From positions 434,001 to 498,000 of the forward strand of contig MCGO01000016.1 in NCBI GenBank assembly GCA_002104985.1: a stretch of 64,000 nt of DNA, given 5' to 3'. The DNA is from Rhizoclosmatium globosum. Taxonomy: Eukaryota > Chytridiomycota > Chytridiomycetes > Chytridiales > Chytriomycetaceae. This document shows, one piece after another, positions 58,063-64,000 of the stretch (positions are counted from its first letter, which is position 1; every line of letters begins with the position of its first letter). Made by a program: the position numbers and the translations under genes. The notes below the pieces were generated by a model, which worked only from the letters and a program-made list of their open reading frames with translations, searched no databases and was not told the DNA's origin.

Positions 58063-61000
58063 ATGATATCTGTCGATGACGTAGTATCGAGTCTTTCTGA
58101 TGTCTCTCCACCGTTGGTTCGCGCGCTCTTGACGAAAAACGAAGGAACCATCCGTCACATTGCTCTACTCACCTCATCAAAGAACGCTGATATCTCTGTC
58201 CTCCTCGCAGAACCTGCTCCTCCTCACTGTTTTACATCCGCGTTTCAAATGCTTCAATGCCTCTCAATATACTTTTCAGTCATAACATGGAAAGTCGAAT
58301 GCGAAACAAAACTGGCGTATGGATCGCGACGGACACGGAAATTCAACTCGTTCATGGGTATTGTGTGAAAGCGTTGGAGGATGGGATTTCGTTTCCGGTG
58401 TCGCCAAATTCGTTGTTCATATTTGGAGTTGAGTCTCAAAGACTACCTATATGATTTCAGTTCTCTTGACGAGTCGCTTTTGAAAGAGGTCGTGCAGCTG
58501 GAAGTTGTGGGATGATGCTATGGAGATTGATTTCCTTGGGAATGATTCAGCACCAGCACAACAACTCAGTCATTGCCAACAGAAGAAGAAGAGGCGATTC
58601 CAGACTTTGCAAATGTCTTCAAAACGTTTCTCGGAAAAGTATAACGTCTCGCGTTTGTCGGCGTTGATGGTTCGTCCGGACTTTGTTGAATTGTTTGGGA
58701 CGTCAAATCGTGATACTCTGATTCAATCTGTGTCCGAAACAATTGTCAAATTGGCGACCAATTCAAACACTTGTGGCATGACGAGGATCTATGGAGTCTG
58801 TTGGCTGGGATTGCAACTCAAATGTGGACGAACTTTGTGAAATCGTATTGTTTGGTGACGTGTCGATTGAGCCTCCGACTCCAGGACTATTTCAATACTT
58901 GTTAAGACACCTTGCCGTTCTCTTGCAACTGTGGACCTGGATCGCGTCAATTCTGTCCTGGAAGCCTTTTTGGTTTCGGAGAAGCGAAAGCAACGCGTGT
59001 TGAGTCAACAAGAATCCGGCAATGGAGAGATTCCGCTTCTCTTGACAGCCTTGAGAAATGGAGCTGGACCAATCATCTTGTTTCTCACTGAAGAGCTGAA
59101 TATCCTTATGTCCCGACTGATTCCAGCGACTGAAACAGAATGCGCTTGGGCTTTGGAAACAGCTCATTCAGGGTCGTGGCCAATGTTTCAGCAGCTACTT
59201 TTGAGCGGTGAGATGTCGCAAGTGTTTGATGGAAGGAAGATCCAGAGACTGTTGGGATGTTTCTGAAACAGCTGAATAGTACTGTTGTGGAGGAACCGTG
59301 GAAAAGTATTGGAATTACTGTGGCTCACGTTGGAAGATGAGAATCGTTTCGATTTCGTTATTGGCTGCAAGTTTTGGAAACAAGGAGGTGTTCACGAATC
59401 TGATGGATAGTCTCACTGCTTCAGACATTCAAAGAGTTTCGTGTGACGTACAAATCGAGTGGACTGGTGGAAGTGGGCAGCGCGTGCTTCTTACTGGGTT
59501 GAGTCAGTTTGATGTCGCGCTTTTGGGAGGATACATTGAGGAAGCAAAATGATTCTGAGCGTGCTTCTGGAATCTGACTCTTCCGAGTCTCAAAATCAGG
59601 TATTGTATAATTCAGAGGTATTCATGAACTGGATTCTATGGATGATCCAAAGTCACGCTGAGCCGCCTCCTCCATCGCGTTACTCTATGACAGTCCCTAC
59701 CGCTCAGTCAATCTTGTGCTTTAGTGAAAGAAATCTTGGCGTTGCTGGGAGAACCCGGCTTGACCCGTTGATAAACAAGACTGAATGGCCCGAAAACGTC
59801 CCCTTCGACCTGTACGCGCGTCAATGGATCTCTGTAGACAAACTCTTCAATTCATGGAATCTGAAATCTTTGAACCCGCGTATTTGGCACCTGGACAAAC
59901 AACCTACTATGTTGGGCGTTGGCGGTTTGATGTCCAGTTACTCGCCCAATATCTCCCAACAGTTGAAAAATGCAGCAGTACTTCTCGCAAACGAATCCTG
60001 GGAATGAAAGCTGGTTGCATCTGCTCGCTCGTGGGTATTCGGAGGTGAAGGAAGACCGTAAGTATATTCGTGTGGCGATGGCTTGTGTGAATATCGCGGA
60101 AGTGTTTATTTCTGTGGATGCTCAGGGGAAGAGTGTGAAGGAGGTGTGGGAAGAGGTTAGAAACTCTGTTGAACGTGGAGAACAGGCGGAGGTCAAGAGG
60201 ATTTTGGCGTTGATTGAAAATCGGGAACAAGCTTATGAAGAATCGTTACTGAAAGGTGGGTTAAACCTTTTTGAAGTATTGATCTGATAAGTTTTACGAG
60301 TAGTTAAAGAAGAGAAAGTTGAACCTGCAGCAACTCCCGAAAATGCTCCAATGTTATCAGTCGAAGCTTCTCACGTTTCGATAGACTCAAAATCGGATGA
60401 TGTGGATATGGATGCGGATGTGGGCAGTGGGACAGACATGTCATCCAACGAATCCATTCATGTGAATCCGAAGAATTCTTCAACAATCGTCGTCAAATTG
60501 GAACCTGAACTTGCCGTTACAAATGTGGATTTTGAGCCGCTGGTGGGAACAAAGCTTCAGTCTTGACTGATGCTGTTGACCCTATCATACCTGTTACAAT
60601 TCCTGCCACATCTACTTTGACTGTAGATACAACCATCCTTGACAAGAATGTACCCGTGTCTTTGACAGCAGAGAATATTAAAGCCAACGAGTCTCTATCT
60701 GAGAAAGTGTCACCTGCAAGCTCCAAACTATCCGAATTCCTTGAGGCAAAACTTCACTCGAAAAAGCAATCTGCTCATCCTCCTTCTACACCTGTCACTG
60801 CTCCGATTGAAACTATTGATTTAACGAGTTCATCTCCACCACCTGTTAGTCGTAATCCATCTCCAGAAAAGACAGTAGCGTAAAGGTGGAAGTTTCAAAA
60901 GTTGAATCAAAACCTGTGATAAGTCGCCAGCAGTATCGCGTAGGACACAGTCTCCCGTAGCAAGACGTTCAAGATCACCTCCACGTGGAAATCGAATTTA

Positions 61001-62456
61001 CGACAACAGAAATGACAGAAGGGACCGCAACTTTATTCGAAACAGAAGTCGCAGTCGAAGTCGTAATCGTAGTCGTAGCCGCAGCCGCAGTCGCAGTCGC
61101 AGTCGCAGTCGTCCACGATACAGAAGCCGAAGTCCTATAAACAGGCGACGTGATTCACCACCTCTTCGCCGTGCTGCTGATAACTTTCGTTCCAATGCTC
61201 CATTACCACCAACTCGACGTCCAGACGAGCGGAGAAGATATGACGAACCAAACAATAACCGTAACTCTCCCATCAGTCGTCCCAATCCAGCTCCTGCGAA
61301 TCAACAACCTCCAGAGGTTCGAGATAACAAGACTGAGAGAACGAGGGAACAAAATCAACCCCCAGTTTTGATAACAGCAAAACCTACTGTTGCTGTTGAG
61401 AAGTCACAAAACCCCAGAATATCGCCGTCGTCTACTCCAAGAGGAACTCCTCCTCCTGCTCCACCACCCCCAACAGACTCAACAGGCTCAAAAATCTCAG
61501 TCCGCTCAGTCGTCTCACTCAGCACAGCCAACTCAATCTGCTCAACCTATTAAACCATCTCAACCAACTCAAACAACTCCTTCTCAACCAACCCATCCAA
61601 CGCAACCTGCTCAGTCCCCTCAATCTGCTCAACCAACTCAGCCAACTCAATCAGTTAATACTACAGCTGATATCACGACGCGGTTGGGACCTGCCAATCA
61701 CGATAAACGTAAAAGAACGGAATCAGAGGAAGATGCAGTGGATTATGGAGGGCGACAGCCCTGATATTCAAGGTTTGTAAAGTATCGTTGAGTTAAATGC
61801 TGACCTCCTTATAGTCAAGTCTCATGCTATCGTTAAATCAGGCCCTGCGTTGAAGTCCCAGAAAGTTGCTCTTGAAGAAGATTCGTCCTCAAAACTCCCA
61901 TTTCGGAACGCCTTGGTCGGAAAACTGCAAACGCGTCGACAGATAAGATACACATCTTGAATCGTTTGGGTGGAAAAGACCCGCTTGGAAATCAGACTCC
62001 GCAAATCCAGGAACCAGTTGCCAACTTGCCCGAATTTCGATCCCCAATCCAACATTCCAGATCTGCAGATTATCAACCTCAAGGAAACCAATATAACTCT
62101 GATTACCAACGCGGAACATCTGGGCCTGCCGCGCCAGTACAATCGCCATCGTCTAATACCAGAATCGCAAGTAGAATTGGCCCGAAAGTTGCTCCAAGGT
62201 TGTCACCACCACCGTCTGTCGTTATTCAACAGCAATACCTACCACAAAAGCCTCTGAGTCAGGGATATCAGCCTTTTCTCAGGAAATGTTTTTGATGTCG
62301 CAGTTTCCAAATAACCCTTATGGACAGATACCTGTTCAACAGCAAAATCAGTTCGTGCAGCCACAACATCAGATGCTTAATCATCAGGGAGGATACGTGT
62401 ATCAACCACGTCCAAATAATCAAGGTTCCTACCCAAATCAAACTTGGAAGAAGTGA
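58063..62456 (+). CDS. Large uncharacterised protein with an RS-rich tail
   Basis: The first part (58063-60250) reads as helical sequence without a known motif: MISVDDVVSSLSDVSPPLVR ALLTKNEGTIRHIALLTSSK, GNGEIPLLLTALRNGAGPII, GNESWLHLLARGYSEVKEDR, AMACVNIAEVFISVDAQGKS. The latter pieces have ankyrin-like spacing, but I do not claim the fold. An intron at 60257-60303 joins SLLK to VKEEKVEPAATPENAP in frame, linking it to the second part: acidic and Ser/Pro-rich sequence, an SRRTQSPVARRSRSPPRGN motif, a run of RS dipeptides (61043-61134), then a Pro/Gln-rich end NNQGSYPNQTWKK. RS tails mark splicing-associated proteins. About ten frame breaks make limits uncertain; two genes remain possible. 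Confidence 0.45.
61043..61134 (+). repeat. Hexamer repeat encoding Arg-Ser dipeptides
   Basis: Tandem AGTCGC/AGTCGT/AGCCGC hexamers encode alternating Arg-Ser with one Arg-Asn. The repeat lies inside the coding sequence of the large gene. Confidence 0.8.
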
Positions 62457-62496
62457 ATGTTTATGTTATGTTTTTACTTTTGCAGTGTCTTGTACT

Positions 62497-63612
62497 TTAC
62501 AATAAATCATGCTTCCTTCTTATCCCCCTTCTTTTGTTCGTTACAAGAGTCCACGAGCTCTTGTTCCCACTGTTCCAACCTCCTTCTTTCCGCTGCAGCC
62601 AACATCTCTCTCGTTGCACCGCAGTTCCAGCCACAACGCCTTCCGAATTCACTGAAGAGTTCCCACTGTTCCACCAAGCACAAACGTCCCACCTTGATAA
62701 CTCTGCCGTGTCTCCACCTTCCTCTCCAGTCGAAAAGACGCGACTCCCATCCTCCCTCCCCCCACCAACACTATTCGCAAGACTAAACAAATCATACTCC
62801 CGATTCAAAACACTATTCAACTCATGAAACTCGTTATTATGTTCACTAATCTCCATATGCACGAGTTCATGCAACAGAACCTTGACGATAGTGCGGTAAT
62901 GCCTGAACCCGTCCAGTCTATCTGTCCTCAGACGGATACTGATTTCCTGGCCCATGTTTTTGTTGAACCCGAGGATTGACTTTTCGGCGGGGTGGAGCTC
63001 TGTGAGGGTGTTTACGAACCATTGGTGTTTTCGCATTACTTCGATGATGCCGACGTCTTCGCGGAGGCGGAGGAGGAGGTTTTTGCGGAGGATGAGTCGG
63101 GGAATTCGGGGAGGGGTTGGACTGTTGCGAATGTGTATTGGCGGGGTGGGGTGTCGGAAGGGTTTGAAGGCTTTGGTTTGGGGGATGATTGTTCTCTCTG
63201 AGATTGATAAAGAGGGTTAGTATTAGGTGATGTGGGAGTATGGGGAGTAAGGTATTACCTTCTTTCTGATCGAGAATGTGTCTTTCCGCTTGACCTCGTC
63301 AATGTCTTTGGCACTTGTTCCAATCATCATAATCTTGAGTGAAGACAGTTGATCGGCAGTTTGGATGCCGGCAGAGTTCAGAAGAGTCGAAAGAGAGGCT
63401 TCGTTGGGTGCATTGTTGAATAGTTTGTGGAGCAGCTTTTGATTTGATGAAGGGATTCCAGTGGCTTCTTCAAGTGATTCCTTAATTGATTCGACTGTTG
63501 ATATATCTGTGTCAACTGGGATCGAGTGTGTGATGCCGCGATGGGAAATGGTCAAGACGCCTTGCATTTGAAAGAGAGTTTCTTGTTTCACTTGATTTGA
63601 AATGCCTTTCAT
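62497..63612 (-). CDS. Ubiquitin-like/WLM-domain metalloprotease
   Basis: N-terminal ubiquitin-like fold: MQGVLTISHRGITHSIPVDT, VESIKESLEEATGIPSSNQK LLHKLF, LSSLKIMMIG. After an intron (about 63258-63201, with TACTAAC near its end) comes YTFATVQPLPEFPDSSSA, a one-base shift near 63080, LREDVGIIEVMRKHQWFVNTL and TELHPAEKSILGFNKNMGQE. Then ISIRLRTDRLDGFRHYRTIV and the zinc protease motif LLHELVHMEISEHNNEFHEL (HExxH plus EHxxxF). WLM proteases of the Wss1 group cut proteins crosslinked to DNA; Ubl-WLM fusions exist in fission yeast. The C-terminal third is Gly/Ser/Trp-rich. The ATG at 63612 adds 15 residues before the MQGVL start. Confidence 0.8.
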
Positions 63613-63657
63613 TCGCCACTCTTCTACTATTCTCCTTCTTTTTCTTCTACTTACTAT

Positions 63658-64000
63658 TTATTTTTTTCCGCTACTATATTCTTCAGCATCAACCTTCCCA
63701 TGTCCCACAAACACTTGCACAACCTCTTCTGTCCTCACTTTTCCCAACCCCTCCCTAATTCCATCCACATCAACCTCAACCGGCGTAATCTCACCACTCT
63801 CCTCCACTTCCAACTCCCCACCCCCATCTCCACCTTCAAAAGCCAACATCGGAACCTCCGCACTTTCCCCCCTCGCAACCTCCATCAAAATCCGATCCCC
63901 AATAGCCCGCTCCGTAAACCCCTCCCGAAACGCGCCCCGAATCCACTGCGCAGTCCCCTTAAAACTCGCATGAACCCGCCCTTGCACCTCCCTATCAAAC
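63658..64000 (-). CDS. Partial unknown gene, C-terminal end only
   Basis: Open to the right edge of the window; the stop is at 63658. Visible residues: RVHASFKGTAQWIRGAFREG FTERAIGDRILMEVARGESA, an acidic Gly/Glu-rich middle, and DGIREGLGKVRTEEVVQVFV GHGKVDAEEYSSGKK. The start is outside. I do not recognise the family. It faces the same way as the WLM gene, with 45 bases between its stop and that gene's start. Confidence 0.5.
   Translation of the reverse strand, partial: FDREVQGRVHASFKGTAQWIRGAFREGFTERAIGDRILMEVARGESAEVPMLAFEGGDGGGELEVEESGEITPVEVDVDGIREGLGKVRTEEVVQVFVGHGKVDAEEYSSGKK

Overview
This window is nuclear DNA from a eukaryote with spliced genes. Introns are mostly about 40 to 180 bases, GT..AG, some with a TACTAAC-like branch point (12381-12387). 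The gene set (V-ATPase A, Bfa1/Byr4-type regulator, RRP15, UTP20, TAF11, RPN8, Ubp3, eL27) is fungal. A CCDC42/CFAP73-type flagellar coiled-coil gene points to a zoosporic fungus. F-box proteins carrying plant-type leucine-rich repeats and a secreted protein with repeated SRRCGxSW cysteine domains fit Chytridiomycota. I did not identify the species.

Layout. 1-10.6 kb: VMA1 (cut by the left edge), a Bfa1/Byr4-like gene, two poorly characterised genes (one a P-loop protein with altered catalytic motifs), an ankyrin gene, an F-box/LRR gene and a bestrophin-like channel. 10.9-18.8 kb: a secreted cysteine-rich protein, the first copy of an ATP-grasp-like family, RRP15, TAF11, a UPF0126/TRIC-like membrane protein and an AlkB-type dioxygenase. 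19-27.8 kb: UTP20. 27.9-33.6 kb: a DHHC palmitoyltransferase, two mitochondrial respiratory genes (NDUFS6, COX4/Cox5), the mRNA-export factor NXT1 and eL27. 33.8-46.8 kb: DNA polymerase eta, a cyclin, the second ATP-grasp-like copy (inverted), the flagellar gene, an F-box gene, a 1.1 kb gene-free stretch and an intact unknown gene. 46.9-52.7 kb: two tandem LRR genes, a secreted SMP-30-like propeller, another F-box/LRR gene and RPN8. 53.5-64 kb: Ubp3/USP10, a MYND protein, a BRCT protein, a large protein with an RS-rich tail, a Ubl-WLM protease and a partial gene at the right edge.

Most genes are single-copy housekeeping functions: ribosome assembly, transcription, proteasome/ubiquitin, respiration and DNA repair. 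Several are arranged head to head with 23 to 90 bases between start codons, implying shared promoters. Many conserved genes read through only if a single base is added or removed, usually in a homopolymer. Because this hits genes that must work (VMA1, UTP20, RPN8, NDUFS6), I read it mainly as assembly indels and give such genes as one span rather than as pseudogenes. Genes that read cleanly across their splice sites (bestrophin, eL27, SMP-30-like, the 50.2 kb LRR gene, the 45.8 kb unknown) support the intron models.

I found no defence island, mobile element or biosynthetic cluster. The least explained items are the ATP-grasp-like pair, the P-loop protein with altered Walker motifs, the F-box/LRR family and the cysteine-rich secreted protein.
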